From the NCBI GenBank assembly GCA_003427395.1, contig BFEA01000982.1, positions 89,487-116,005 on the forward strand: a DNA stretch of 26,519 nucleotides, read 5' to 3'. Below the pieces are notes generated by a model. That model made no database searches. It was given only the letters and a program-made list of their open reading frames with translations, and was not told the origin of the DNA. Both the position numbers and the translations under genes were made by a program. Positions 1-10,494 of the stretch are shown in pieces (the stretch's first letter is position 1; the number at the start of each line of letters is the position of its first letter). This DNA comes from Chara braunii. Its lineage: Eukaryota > Streptophyta > Charophyceae > Charales > Characeae.

Positions 1-64
<64 letters not shown>
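1..64. repeat. (GA)n microsatellite
   Basis: An uninterrupted GA dinucleotide run fills the first 64 bases, so the array probably continues outside the window. Confidence 0.97.
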
Positions 65-66
<2 letters not shown>

Positions 67-282
67 GGATCCCCTTAACACGGCTCAAACGGCCCATGCA
101 GGCAATCTGAAGGGTCCTCGCAGCCATATAGCGCAGACCCCCCACCAAAACGAGGCATGCAGTGAATATGAAGTAGAGCACAAGCTGGCCGAATATATAC
201 TTAAGATTCGAATGCAGGTTTGTGTTTCGGCAGTTATGGGTTGCTCACGTAGCTCGGCCCTGTTGGTCTCTGCACGTGACTC

Positions 283-409
283 TTAGGGCTTGGCTGCACT
301 ACTCACGAAATGTGCAAAATTAAAAATTAGAATGAATCTTCTGCAGAACGTCGAATATACGTCACCATATGTTTTGTCTTTTGTGCATTTGGTGAGTAGA
401 GGCCCTTAG
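283..409. mobile_element. Small foldback MITE, copy 1 (Tourist/Harbinger-like)
   Basis: The left arm GGGCTTGGCTGCACTACTCA (from 286) continues into AAATGTGCAAAA. It is matched in inverted orientation by the right arm, which reads TTTTGTGCATTT-GGTGAGTAG-AGGCCC on the plus strand up to about 405. TTA flanks both sides (283-285 and 406-408), as expected for the 3-bp TTA/TAA target duplications of PIF/Harbinger elements. At about 120 bp there is no coding capacity. A second complete copy and two half copies lie at 2450-2790. Confidence 0.6.
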
Positions 410-660
410 GGCCACTGCATGTATTCCTAAGAAAAGAAAAACGAGAAAAGAACGTATTCCTAAGAAAAAAAAAACGAGAAAGTAGAGAAATAGTGACTCA
501 TAACCGAGATGCACAGACCTGAATTCGAATCCATACTATACATTCTCTGCCCACGCTCACGAAAGATAAGTTTGAAGTGAACCTCTGCATGACGTAGGGT
601 CCTAGCAAATACGCTGTAGGGATCCTTCGGAAAAGAGGCTGGACACAACTAGGACATGAA
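410..660. other. No gene seen
   Basis: A-rich stretch with two similar GTATTCCTAAGAAAA blocks near 420 and 453. The open frames here are short and unlike any protein I know. Confidence 0.5.
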
Positions 661-661
661 T

Positions 662-713
<52 letters not shown>

Positions 714-717
714 TCTT

Positions 718-766
<49 letters not shown>
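661..766. repeat. Compound (CT)n-(CA)n microsatellite
   Basis: A CT tract with a few interruptions (661-718) is followed at once by (CA)n from 721 to 766. Arg-Glu and Cys-Val stretches in overlapping reading frames are products of this repeat and not genes. Confidence 0.97.
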
Positions 767-768
<2 letters not shown>

Positions 769-780
769 GGGGGTCTGAAA

Positions 781-906
781 GGGGGTCCGAAAACCCCCAA
801 CTGATGAGTGCGCTAGGGGGGCCCGGTCCCCAACCGGGTGCCCTGCCCGGCCAGGCCGCCTGGGACCTCCCCCGGGCCCCTGTCGGTCACCTGGGCAGCC
901 CGGATC
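781..906. repeat. GC-rich palindromic block
   Basis: A strongly GC-rich block in an otherwise AT-rich region. It opens with a perfect small hairpin (GGGGGT-ccgaaa-ACCCCC) and contains GGCCCGGTCCCC and CCCGGCCAGGCC. A similar core (GGGGACCGGGCGGCCCGG, the reverse-complement sense) occurs at about 5035-5055, so both may be ends of a transposon family. No coding content is seen. Confidence 0.35.
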
Positions 907-1031
907 CCCACTCGTTTTTTTTCCCAATTTTGCGCTAATATAATAATATTTGAAAACATATGAATGAATTGCGTGACTGTTTCCAGACTTGTTTTATTTG
1001 TTGCTTGTCTATTTTTGCCAATATTGTGTTT

Positions 1032-1336
1032 TTCGCCAGCAGTTATGTACGTTGTGAACTGCAATTCACGGACTTGTTATACAAAATGTCATGACTTCTC
1101 TTGCAAAGGTACATTGCTCTCCACTCTATGTCTTTTGTTTCTTGGCTGGTTGTTGGCGAGGTCATGTTTGTCTTTGTTTCCATATGTCCGATTATGGACA
1201 CTTGGACCGGGCTGTTGGGTCGAATGTCATGGGACCAATTTTGGCCGATGTGAATGGGTCACGTGCGTGGTGAAAATCAGCACCCTCCCTGCATAGTTTG
1301 TTCGCCAGCAGTTATGTACGTTGTGAACTGCAATTC
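1032..1336. repeat. 36-bp exact direct repeat pair
   Basis: The sequence starting TTCGCCAGCAGTTATGTACG is identical over 36 bases at 1032-1067 and 1301-1336, with start points 269 bp apart. The intervening sequence has an open plus-strand frame with no recognisable protein. The arrangement suggests a recent short duplication or the footprint of an insertion. Confidence 0.9.
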
Positions 1337-1339
1337 TCT

Positions 1340-2120
1340 AGGAAGAGGGTTTGCTGCCTAACCTTCTCATTTATCAGGGATTCAAATTCATGTCTGTTTG
1401 TAAACGCCTGGATGGTCTGTACCATTCAGCCGCCACGTTCGCTGGGTTCCTTTTCTTTTTTTTATTTGTTTATTTGGGGTCGAATTGTTGGCTTTATTTT
1501 TGAAACTTGAAATTTTCCCAGTCGTCAGGCAAGGTAATGATAGAACGGGAAAAAAAAGGAAAGGAACCCTATGCCGGCGTCTATGCAGATTTGAAGTGAG
1601 TTTATTACATGTTTTTTAACTTTTTTAAAAAATTATATATATTTTTTAATTTATGACCTTTGTTTTTCTGTGTTGGGCAGGTTATGTGTCGCCAAAAATC
1701 AATGTTCCAGCACGATGTTTCGAGATACTTCCAGTTGGTAACATCACCGATGTTTAATCCTGTGGTGATATTTAATAATTTATAAAGTATCTGCGTTCCA
1801 TATGAAATTTGAAAGGAATTTCACTTTTTTTTTAGAGACCAGCAAGTTTGCAAAGCGGGCTGTCTGATATATAACTCAATAGATTTTTAAGTTTGAACCT
1901 TCTTTTTTAATTACAAATTGGAATAAAAATAGGGTACCGGATGTGTGATTACTGTACTCTTGGACCAAATGTGTCCGTGGGACGTCTGGGACCCTAATTA
2001 TGTGGGATCCTGGACAACACGTTTACAACCAATCTGTGGGTGACACTACTTTTATAAAAATAAGGGGTGCTTGAACTAAGTGGAGACCCCCTAAGAAAAG
2101 GAAAAATAAAAATTTGAAGA
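1340..2120. other. Non-coding AT-rich stretch
   Basis: No frame here resembles a known protein. The stretch holds short A/T runs and a few GT-rich phrases (for example around 1970-2030). Confidence 0.45.
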
Positions 2121-2416
2121 TGGGGGGGGGGGGGTTGCTATGTGGGAGGTTCATGTGTGGTAGCTGCCAGGTGTTTTTGTCTTCTTTGTAGGGTATTCAG
2201 ACTCTGTTTTCAGGGGGGTGTATTGGGGGGTTGTAGGGATGTGCTATGAGGGATGTTTAGGGGGTGTTTGAGGGTGGTCTGTGGGTGGTTTAGGTGTGGT
2301 GGTTCGTTGGTGTTTGTGTGTTCTATGCGGGTTATTGAGGGGGTGTTTCAGAGGGGGTGTTGAGGGGTGATGTGGGGTGTTTGGGGCATGATTGGGGCTG
2401 CTTGGGGGGTTCGAAA
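2121..2416 (+). repeat. G/T-rich, G-quadruplex-prone tract
   Basis: For nearly 300 bases the plus strand is dominated by G and T. It has a 13-G run at about 2122 and many runs of three to six G separated by T-rich linkers such as GGGGGTGTTTGAGGG. One TTTAGGG heptamer appears near 2260, but there is no regular telomeric array. It is probably a degenerate GT-rich simple repeat. Confidence 0.7.
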
Positions 2417-2450
2417 AAAAAACAGCAGGGGTTAGGGTATGCTCACACTA

Positions 2451-2567
2451 TGGGCCTCGCTCCGCTACTCTCGAAATGTGCAAAACGAGAGTGAATCGTC
2501 CGCTAGATCATGGAGAGATAATTTTTGTCTCTTGTGCATGTTGAGAGTAGTGTAGCGAGGCCCTAAG
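2451..2567. mobile_element. Small foldback MITE, copy 2
   Basis: The left arm GGGCCTCGCTCCGCTACTCT continues into CGAAATGTGCAAAA. The right arm is its inverted partner and ends in AGAGTAGTGTAGCGAGGCCC. The arms are about 34 bp and imperfect, with a central loop of about 45 bp. The same arms define the element at 283-409, so this is a second member of the family. Confidence 0.7.
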
Positions 2568-2595
2568 ATTTGTTACTGTGGGCAACAGGATCCGT

Positions 2596-2790
2596 TGGGC
2601 CTTCGCTCCAGCGCTCCCGAAATATGCAAAATAAGAATGAATCTCCCGCTATAACATGAGAAGATGCACTGCTGTGTTTGTTTCCCTTTTAGTAGCCCAC
2701 GTTGGGCGTTGGATCCAGCCTCGCCAGATGTGCAAAACAATAATGAATCTGTCGTCACAACATGAGGAGATACACTGCATCCACAGTGGG
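2596..2790. mobile_element. Two partial copies of the foldback MITE
   Basis: Two successive half elements repeat the left arm and centre of the preceding MITE: GGCCTTCGCTCCAGCGCTCC...AAATATGCAAAATAAGAATG from 2596, and CCAGCCTCGCCAGATGTGCA...ATAATGAATCT from 2715. Both are followed by an ACATGAGAAGATGCAC / ACATGAGGAGATACAC segment. Right arms are not visible. Confidence 0.5.
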
Positions 2791-2799
2791 CAAAAATTA

Positions 2800-3816
2800 G
2801 TGGTAACCATGCTCTATTGGAAGATGTATTCTCTACTATTCTGATTGCAACATTTTTTATTTTTATTTTTTTTCTGCTTTTGGCCCCTATTGCCAACGCG
2901 GCTGGTATTTGCTTGTTTTTTTAATATTCAATAATATATTCAAATTGTCTGGAAATTTATAACCGTATACCTCACTTCACATAGTACCCTCATGAAAATT
3001 TGAAAAAAAATATATATATATATTTATAAGTCACCCCTCCCTCCTCCCTCCCAAACCAACAACAATAACAAAACGGGGAAAAATGTAGGAATTAGGAAAA
3101 ACAATAAGAAATTATTAACTCAGAAAACATGTTTTTAACATTGTCATCTTTGGCGTTTTTTTTTTTTTTTCCTAGTCATCCAAATGTTGCTATAAATTTA
3201 TGGACATACACGTCGTCTGACGGAGAACCCGCGTAAAAGTTTATTAAAAAATACAATGGAAAAAAAAAATAGGTCAAGTTCAGTAATAACAGAAACAAGG
3301 GTCCGTGACGAAACCAACCTTGCAGATACTTATACTTACCCGAAAACAACTCCATATGGAAATAATCAACAATGTCATCTTGAGAACTAATGGTTCGCTT
3401 CTGTTTTTTTTTTGGTCGTTTTGATGTGTCTTTTTCTATCTTGCAGGCATATCTCCTTTGGTTTCTCCGTCGAATGCTACAAAAGGATGAAATTGTTGAT
3501 ATCTTTGCACGCCTCTCATTGTGAAGGATCCTTTTTGCTGCAGTTTCCCCTGCTAACATGTGGAAGGGAAAATATGTCGGTTGCTCCCCTGCGATTGATT
3601 AATTGCACCTTTGAATTGTGTTGGTCTGAAAACCGTTAGTAGCCACTCTCACTCGAAGTGGCACATCGTGAGAGTCAGTCCACAGATTGGAGGTCATTCT
3701 TAATGGTTTTTTTCCATAGAGCTTACTTGCGTGTGCTCGTAGTTGTAAAGCCCACAGATCATTTTTTTCGCTAAACCTTTCATTTCAGCTTCTTTCGACT
3801 TTGAATTCAATTATAT

Positions 3817-3818
<2 letters not shown>
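2800..3818. other. No gene recognised
   Basis: This AT-rich kilobase contains open frames of up to about 127 codons on the minus strand (3176-3559) and 75 on the plus strand (3412-3639), but none shows a domain I know. One inverted repeat is notable: ACTCTCAC at 3645-3652 pairs with GTGAGAGT at 3668-3675 and encloses a second small CCACT/AGTGG stem. Confidence 0.4.

Positions 3819-3881
<63 letters not shown>
3819..3881. repeat. Poly-T run
   Basis: About 63 consecutive T residues. The true length is uncertain because homopolymers of this size are often mis-sized in assemblies. Confidence 0.95.
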
Positions 3882-3883
<2 letters not shown>

Positions 3884-4044
3884 TTGACTGGTTTTGCTTT
3901 TCAAACGGTCTCGGTTCAATAAACATTTTGAAGTCTAGGCATCTATGTATGAATGTAAAGAAATATCGGTTGTTTCATTAATCCTGATAAATACTCTATC
4001 ACAGTGGTGCCTTATTTTCGCTGATAAAATAAAAATAAAAATTG

Positions 4045-4216
4045 TGCGACTGTCCTCCTTGTTCTTTTTTTTTTTTCCTCCTCCCTATGTTTTTTTTTTT
4101 CTGTCCTCCATGTTCTTTTTTAATAATTTTTTTACCTCCTTGCTCTTTTTTTTTTTTTGTCCTCCTTGTTTTTTTGTTTTGTCTTCCTTGCTTTTTTTTT
4201 TTTTTTTTTGTCCTCC
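4045..4216. repeat. Interrupted T-rich tandem repeat
   Basis: A short motif close to TGTCCTCCTTGTTC alternates with T runs of varying length, about six to seven times. The Phe-rich open frames across it are produced by the repeat. It may be a decayed tandem array with an expanding T tract in each unit. Confidence 0.75.
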
Positions 4217-4624
4217 TACGTTTAATCGTCAGGTGAAAAAAATCATTCAGCCGCTTGTCTGCTTTCTGTCTCGATGTCTAAATTGCATTCATAATCAGTC
4301 GCTTAATCCAATCCTCTTTGCTAATAGGACCTCCAAGTAGCCAAAGAAAACCACTCTTTACCATCCATAAGGGGGATACTCATATCACCCTCTCTATTAG
4401 ATCCTACAGAGTCCTCAAGTTAAAAAAAGAAAAATTAAAAATGAAGTGAAAAACATGGGCGTATTTTACCACCTCTCGCGGGTCTGATTGCTAATGCAGT
4501 TTGTGATCCAATCTGGTATAAATAATAATTAATTTTGTAATCGTCACTTTTCTAACAACCACTTTTTCCTTAAATTTGTAATTACTGTTGATTCAGATAA
4601 CAAATTTTTAATTACTCTCTCGCT

Positions 4625-4681
4625 CTGTGTGTGTGTGTGTGTGTGTCTCTCTCTCTCTCTCCCTCTCCCTCTCTCTCTCTT
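4625..4681. repeat. Compound (GT)n-(CT)n microsatellite
   Basis: A short (TG)n run passes directly into CT repeats with CCCTCT interruptions. No gene overlaps it convincingly. Confidence 0.95.
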
Positions 4682-5100
4682 TGTAATTATGAACAACTGA
4701 TTTTTTTTATTTTTTTTTATTTTTAAACCCAAACTATCCAATTGCGTGTCAAATCTGGACAAGACGACGTTTCAGGTCCTTTTTTATTGTCATAATCTGG
4801 GGTACCATAGTGGCTCAAGGTCAATTGCCCAACCGGGCAAAAAAAAATTAAAAACATGAAAAAGTTTTTTAGTTTTATTTTATATTTAAAAATTGGTAAA
4901 CAATGTTGATGTAACGTCGTGGCAACAACTGTTCAATTTTGTTTTTCACATAACACAGTTTGTTTTTGGATTTTTTGGATTTTTTTTTTTTTTTTTGGCT
5001 GAGAACTTTCATGATCCTTGTATGGGCGGGCCCCCCGGGGACCGGGCGGCCCGGCTGGTAGTCTAAGACATTATAGTATAACGTGGCATCCCGGGATATA
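4682..5100. other. AT-rich spacer ending in a GC-rich block
   Basis: No gene is seen. T and A runs dominate until about 5030-5066, where a GC-rich segment with CCCCGGGG-type palindromes precedes the tandem array. That segment resembles the block at 781-906. Confidence 0.4.
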
Positions 5101-5109
5101 AATGTAGAA

Positions 5110-6912
5110 GTGATAAAGTAGAATCATGAAATCCCGGAGTCTATTTTCGGTAACGAAACCTCGAAAGCACGCTGGGATATAAATCTAAAAGTGACCAAAT
5201 ATAATCCCGAAATCCCGGCGTCTATTTTGGGTAACGAAACCCCGAAAGCACCCCGTGATATAAATCTAGAAGTGACCAAGTAGAGTCCCGAAATCTCGGA
5301 GTTTATTTTCAGTAACGAAACCCCGAAAGCACCCCGGGATATAAATCTAGCAGTTACTAAGTAGAATCCTGAAATCCCGAAGTCTATTTTCGGTAACGAA
5401 ACCCCGAAAGCACCCCGGGATATAAATATAGAAGTGGCCAAGCAAAATCCCGAAATCCTGGAGTCTAGTTTCGGTAATGAAATCCCGAAAGCACCCCGTG
5501 ATACAGATCTAGAAGTGACCAAGCAAAATCCCGAAATCCAGGTGTCTATTTTTGGTAACGAAATGTCGAAAGCACCCCGGGATATTAATATAGAAGTGAC
5601 CAAGAAGAATAATGAAATCCTGAACTCTATTTTCGGTAACGAAACCCCGAAAGCACCCCGGGATATAAATCTAGAAGTGACCAACTAGAATCCCGAAATC
5701 CAGGAGTCTATTTTTCGTAAAGAAACCCCGAAATCACCTCGGCATATAAATATAGAAGTGACCAAGTAAACCTGAATCCTGATCGCGGAGTCTATTTTCG
5801 GTAACGAAACCCCGAAAGCACCCCGGGATATAAATCTAGAAGTGACCAAGCAAAATCATGAAATCCCGTAGTATATTTTCGGTAACGAAATGCTGAAAGC
5901 AACTGGAGATATAAATCTAGAAGTGATCAAGAAAAATCACAAAACTGCAGAGTCCATTTTCTGTAACGAAACCCCGAAAGCACCCAAGGAGATAAATCTA
6001 GACGTGGCCAAGTAAAATCACGAAATCCCGGAATCTATTTTCAGTAACAAAACGCCGAAAGCACCTCGGGATATAAATCTAGAAGTGACCTAGCAAAATC
6101 ACGAAATCCCGGAGTTTATTTTCGGTAATGAAATGCCGAAAGCACCTCGGGATATAAATCTAGAAGTGACCAAGCAAAATCACGAAATCCAGGAGTCTAT
6201 TTTCGATAACGAAATCCCGGAGTCTATTTTCGGTAACGAAACCCGGAAAGCACCCCGGGATATAAATCTAGAAGTGACAATCCCGGAGTCTATTTTCGGT
6301 AACGAAACACCGAAAGCACCTCGGGATATAAATGTAGAAGTGACTAAGCAAAATCACGAAATCTCGGAGTCTGTTTTCGGTAACGAAACCCCGAAAGCAC
6401 CCCGGGATACAAATCTGGAAGTGACCAAGTAAAATCCCGAAATCCCGGAGTCTATTTTCGATAACGAAACTCCGAAAGCACCCCGGGATAAAAATCTAGA
6501 AGTGGCCAAGGAAAATCATAAAATCCCGGAGTCTATTTTCGGTAACGAAATGCCGAAAGCACCTCGGGATATAAATCTAGAAGTGACCAAGCAAAATCAC
6601 GAAATCCCGGAGTCTATTTTCGGTAACGAAACGCCGAAAGCACCTCGGGATATAAATCTAGAAGTGACCAAGCAAAATCATGAAATCCCGGAGTCTATTA
6701 TCGGTAACGAACCGCCGAAAGCACCTAGGGATATAAATCTAGAAGTGGCCAAGTAAATCACGAAATGCCGGAGTCTATTTTCGGTAACGAAACGTCGAAA
6801 ACACTTGGGATATTAATCTAGAAGTGGCCAAGAAAATCCCGAAATCCCGGAGTCTATTTTTGGTAACGAAACCCCGAAAGCACCTCGGGATATAAATCTA
6901 GAAGTGACTAAG
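5110..6912 (+). repeat. 81-bp (27-codon) tandem array, about 22 units
   Basis: The unit length is 81 bp, measured between identical GAAGTGACCAAG words at 6580 and 6661. Because 81 is a multiple of three, the plus frame stays in register and spells a 27-residue repeat around APRDINLEVTKQNHEIPESI plus FGNET and PK. Long open stretches run at 5434-5688, 6133-6432 and 6502-6756. Most interruptions fall in one codon: the Q of KQN (CAA) is TAA or TAG in several units. One unit at 6275-6290 is shortened. The minus strand is also open over 5124-5684, so coding is not proven. Many unit differences are silent in the plus frame (ACC/ACG/ACA/ACT for Thr, CCC/CCT for Pro). This is either a satellite or a decayed repeat-protein gene. 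Confidence 0.85.
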
Positions 6913-6974
6913 TAAACATTTGTCGAAGTGGACGAGAGATACATTATATTTCATGAAATATATAGCATCCATTA

Positions 6975-7385
6975 ACCACTTCTCGTTCATGTATGTTGTG
7001 ATGTTCCGGTTCATTCTTAGTTGATCTTTCCTCCATGTGCATGTGTCCTTCTCTAGTTCAAACTTCTCATTGTCAAGTTCATGTATGGTGTAATGTTCCG
7101 GTTTATACTTAGTTGGCCTTTCCTCCATGTGCGTGTGTCTTTCACTAGTTCAATCTTCACATTGTCAAGTGCACGTGTGTTGAGGTGTTCTGGTTTACAC
7201 TTAGTTGATCTCTCCTCCATGTGTATGTGTTTTTCACTAGTTCAATCTTCATATTGTTAGGTTCGTATGTTTTGTAGCATTCTGGTCGTACTTAGTTGCT
7301 CCTTCGTACATGTGCATGTATTTTTCAATCTCTCATTGTCAAATTCATGTGTATTGTAGTATCTCGGTTCATACTTAGTTGATCT
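6975..7385. repeat. 92-bp tandem array, about 4.5 units
   Basis: The anchor CTTAGTTG occurs at 7016, 7108, 7200, 7291 and 7374, giving spacings of 92, 92, 91 and 83 bp. Each unit also carries TTCATGT(A/G)T, CTCCATGTGCATGTGT and CACTAGTTCAATCTTC variants. It abuts the 81-bp array and shares no sequence with it. Confidence 0.85.
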
Positions 7386-7489
7386 TTCACTAGGGGATGG
7401 GTGACCGACATTTGACTGCTACTACTATGGGATGGGTGACCGACGAAGGCAAAAGGCAAAAAAGCAACGATTTGATTATCAATATCACT

Positions 7490-7690
7490 CTCTTCTCTCC
7501 TTCTCTCTCTCCCTCCCTCCCTCCCTCCCTCCCTCCCTCCCTCTCTCTCTCTCTCTCTCTCTCCTTCTCTCTCCTCTCTTTCTCTTTCCCTCTCTCTCTC
7601 TCTCTTTTCCTCTTTCTCTCCCTTCCTCTTCCACTCCGACTCTCTCTCCCTCTCTACGCCTTGCCCTCTCTCTCTCTCTCATCCCCTCAC
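7490..7690. repeat. CT/CCCT-rich simple-sequence tract
   Basis: (CCCT)n, (CT)n and T-interrupted CT runs. Ser/Leu/Pro-rich and Arg/Glu-rich open frames over it come from the repeat. Just upstream, GGGATGGGTGACCGAC is directly repeated at about 7393 and 7430. Confidence 0.92.
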
Positions 7691-7699
7691 TTGGCTTAT

Positions 7700-8829
7700 G
7701 ACAAACTCTTCTCCCCTCACTTGTTACATTGTCAGGGTGCGGACGGTAAGAAGAGATCAAACCTCACTTGGTTGAGAAAGAGGGCAAGGGGAGGGTAGCC
7801 GGTCGCTTGTGCCACCAAGAAGGCAAAGGAAAGGACGTTTGGAAAAGTGGGAAAGGGGCGGAATCCGGGAGAAAAATATAAGTTGAAGAAAAGTCAGTTT
7901 GACTCAACCGTTTCCCCGACTGCATGACTATCAGAAGAGAATGGGCTGATTGAGCAAAGAAAGGGAACAAAGAGCAGCCAAAGAGCATGGAAAGATAGGC
8001 ATGTGGGAAGGGCTATGTGTTGACCCCCAACGGGGGATCGTATGGATTTCTTGCTTTGTGTGTGGGACTGTGCAGGTAAGTGAAGGCTAGGGATGCCTTG
8101 AGCGGGATAGGGCCGGGAGGAACCGGGCATCAAAAGGAAAAGGGAAGAGGGGCAAAGGGGCTACAATCCATGGAAAGGACCTTTGCGTTTGAGACTTGGA
8201 TTGTGAATGAGGGAATGAAGTGCAACCTTGACAAGAGAAATGTGAAGTTGTGTGTGCATGCATGTAAAGGCCCTGAAAAGACTAAGGGGCCTACGTCAAT
8301 AGGGTTGAAGGAGATGTATGAGACCCGATGGCTGCGTAGAGGCGAGGGGGAGGACGCCATCGCCGCACCCCGATGACGTCGTAGGAACACAATGCTTAGG
8401 GAAATTGTGCGCGGCCCAAGGATGACACATAGCCTGTGCACAAGAGAAGAAAACTCTCAAAGAACCCTTGGACTGCCTGCGTATAGGAAGGAGCAATTGC
8501 TTGAGAACACAACCAAGTATCGAAAAAAAAATCAGCGTTGCCGAATGACCAGCGAGACTGCCACCCGGCGTGAGGGTTGAGCTACATCCCCAATGTCAAA
8601 GCTCTCTCCCGTGATGGCCCACCCCCATCCATCTCAAAGCACTAGGTGGGGATGGCCTTGGGATGAATGGCCCGCGCCCTGAGCATGAGTGTGGGCGGGC
8701 CGAGCCAACTGGGACCCGCAGTGGGGTCGACTAAGGCTCGAAAGTCTACCGGGGCTTGGTCCTACAAAAATGGTGGAGGTGACGGGCAGGGGTTAAACTG
8801 ACCCTTGACGGGGGCGCCCGACGCATCGA
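7700..8829. other. Unassigned sequence before element copy 1
   Basis: Purine-rich on the plus strand. A 98-codon plus frame (8080-8376) and a 103-codon minus frame (8130-8441) overlap, and neither shows a known domain. The GC-rich segment at 8600-8830 has a faint likeness to 16380-16620, which lies at the same distance before copy 2, so the true 5' boundary of the element could be further upstream than I place it. Confidence 0.35.
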
Positions 8830-10494
8830 CGTATACACAACCCAAGATAAGGAAAATTAACTTGTGTTTTCTCTTTCCCTTGTGAGTATCAGATTTGAGA
8901 GTGACTGGCGCATGGCATGGCCAGGCCTGGAGATATAACATGCATGCTATGCACTTGATTAGCCGTTTCCTTGTGGAATGACTCTAGCCCTCCTTCGTTC
9001 GGTGTTGGTGTTCGCCAGTCCGGGAAAACCTTGGGCAAGTCGCAAGTCGACCCTTCCTCTTCATATGAAAGAAGGGTTCCGGTTACCTGGCAGGCGGTTG
9101 GTACTTCGGCTTCGGCCGGATTCCAATAAAAATCCCGCGGCGGAGTGATCCGACCGAATGGGTGCCTTTCTCTCCTCTTCTTTGAGCCCAGCGGGCTCAT
9201 GCACTTTGCAGTTTGAAATGCTTTAAGAAACCAACATGAACACAACGGGTCATCAAGAAGGAACAATCCCGGCCTATGAAAGGACATACAAATGAAGAGA
9301 AAGAGAATGAAGGGAGTTGCTAGACTCCAAGGAAAACTAGCTCACCTTTGAAGATTCTCACGAGAAGGAACCAACCACTGTGTATGGATGTAGGGGGAGT
9401 GACACTCATTGTCCTGAGAGAAAATTGTGAGGCTATGGGTAGGAAGCGATGGGTGCACTAAGGGAAAGACACTTGTATTATATGTGTCCCATTTGAGACT
9501 TGTGATTTGCATGATGGGATTTGAGCGTCCTGCCTTTCGGAAGGAAAGGATGGGTTTGCACCGGCCAGTGCGGGTTGCGAAACGTCGCTCTCTTTTGAGG
9601 TTGTCGGGTGTTCGTGTGTGGAGGTCAGGCCACTGAGCTGTCAGATGGGAGTTTGTCACGCCGGTTGATTAGTAGCATTCCCGCCAGGGCGGTCACTAGC
9701 TTGGCTCGATGATCTTGCCCAGACGAGGTGCGAAACGTCTCCTCAGGCGGGGCTTAGCCTGTTGGCTGACGGGGGGAGTATCACTGCATATGGGCAAGGA
9801 AGGAACCTCGGTGCTGATTAGTAGCTTCTCGTAGCACAGCTTGAGAAAGGTTGATTTTTGTCGGACTGATGGAAGTGAATGCCCGGACGGCTGACTACTG
9901 CTCCTAACGGGGTGCGCAGGGGTAATTCCCGGTACCAACGAGGGTATGCAAGAGCGGCAAAACGGGATGGGGTATTTTGGGCGAATGGAGAGGGGTAACG
10001 CCCTGTGCCGGAGCCTGGGTACCGCGCTCGCGACGGTTGAGCTGCGCTTGAGGTATGGGATAAAACTTTACCGATAGTACCAGTGGAGAGACCATATTGG
10101 GAAAAGGCCGGTGAGGAGATGACCGACCCGCATGTGAGATTGCCTGATTTTTTTTTAGTTCCACCCCCCTGTAAAGATTGATTGAGCTTGGATTGATGGA
10201 CGAACATAATTATAAGTCTATTCTCCCCTCCCCATCTAAGTCTACACGAGTGAGAGATGATCGGAAGGAAGGAGGATAGAGGTCAGTTGGAATGGAACCA
10301 AGAGAAAAAATGAGGAGAAATGGATGGCCGACCGAGGGTATTATGAGATGGTGGTATTTAGGAATGGGGAGGTAAATTAGGGAGACCTTGATGAGGGGTC
10401 TGAAATAAGTCTCATATAGGACGAGGGTTGACCTAACCAAATGGGACCGTTTGGTACTCTCTTATGAAAACAGGGGTCGGGTGCTGAAAACAAG
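8830..10494 (+). mobile_element. Conserved 1.66-kb leader of element, copy 1
   Basis: This non-coding region is repeated at 16630-18296 with a constant offset of 7802 bp (compare AGATTTGAG at 8891 and 16693, and the gene A start codons). Many 20-50-bp blocks are nearly identical, for example GAAGGAACCAACCACTGTGT, TTTGAGCGTCCTGCCTTTCG and GAGCCTGGGTACCGCGCTCG. Internal repeats include TGCGAAACGTC (about 9580 and 9729) and GATTAGTAG (about 9668 and 9819). A perfect TGAGCCC/GGGCTCA hairpin lies at 9183-9199. It ends at the start codon of gene A. It probably holds promoter or untranslated sequence of the element and may be LTR-like, but I find no matching 3' LTR. Confidence 0.7.

Noticed and set aside
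2255-2275. TTTAGGG as a sign of a telomeric array
   Set aside because: A single heptamer in a G/T-rich tract; no tandem repetition.
7397-7798. 133-codon Ser/Leu/Pro-rich plus frame
   Set aside because: It is a translation of the CT-rich simple repeat.
8889-9287. 132-codon minus frame with a counterpart at 16817-17059
   Set aside because: Both lie in the conserved leader, so similarity of any frame is expected. The copies differ by frameshifts and length, and no domain is visible.
9700-9760. Possible hammerhead ribozyme in the leader (GATGAT...GCGAAACGTC), which Penelope-like elements often carry
   Set aside because: The required CTGATGA box and a proper stem II are missing, and the two copies do not preserve pairing. 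A covariance-model search would settle it.
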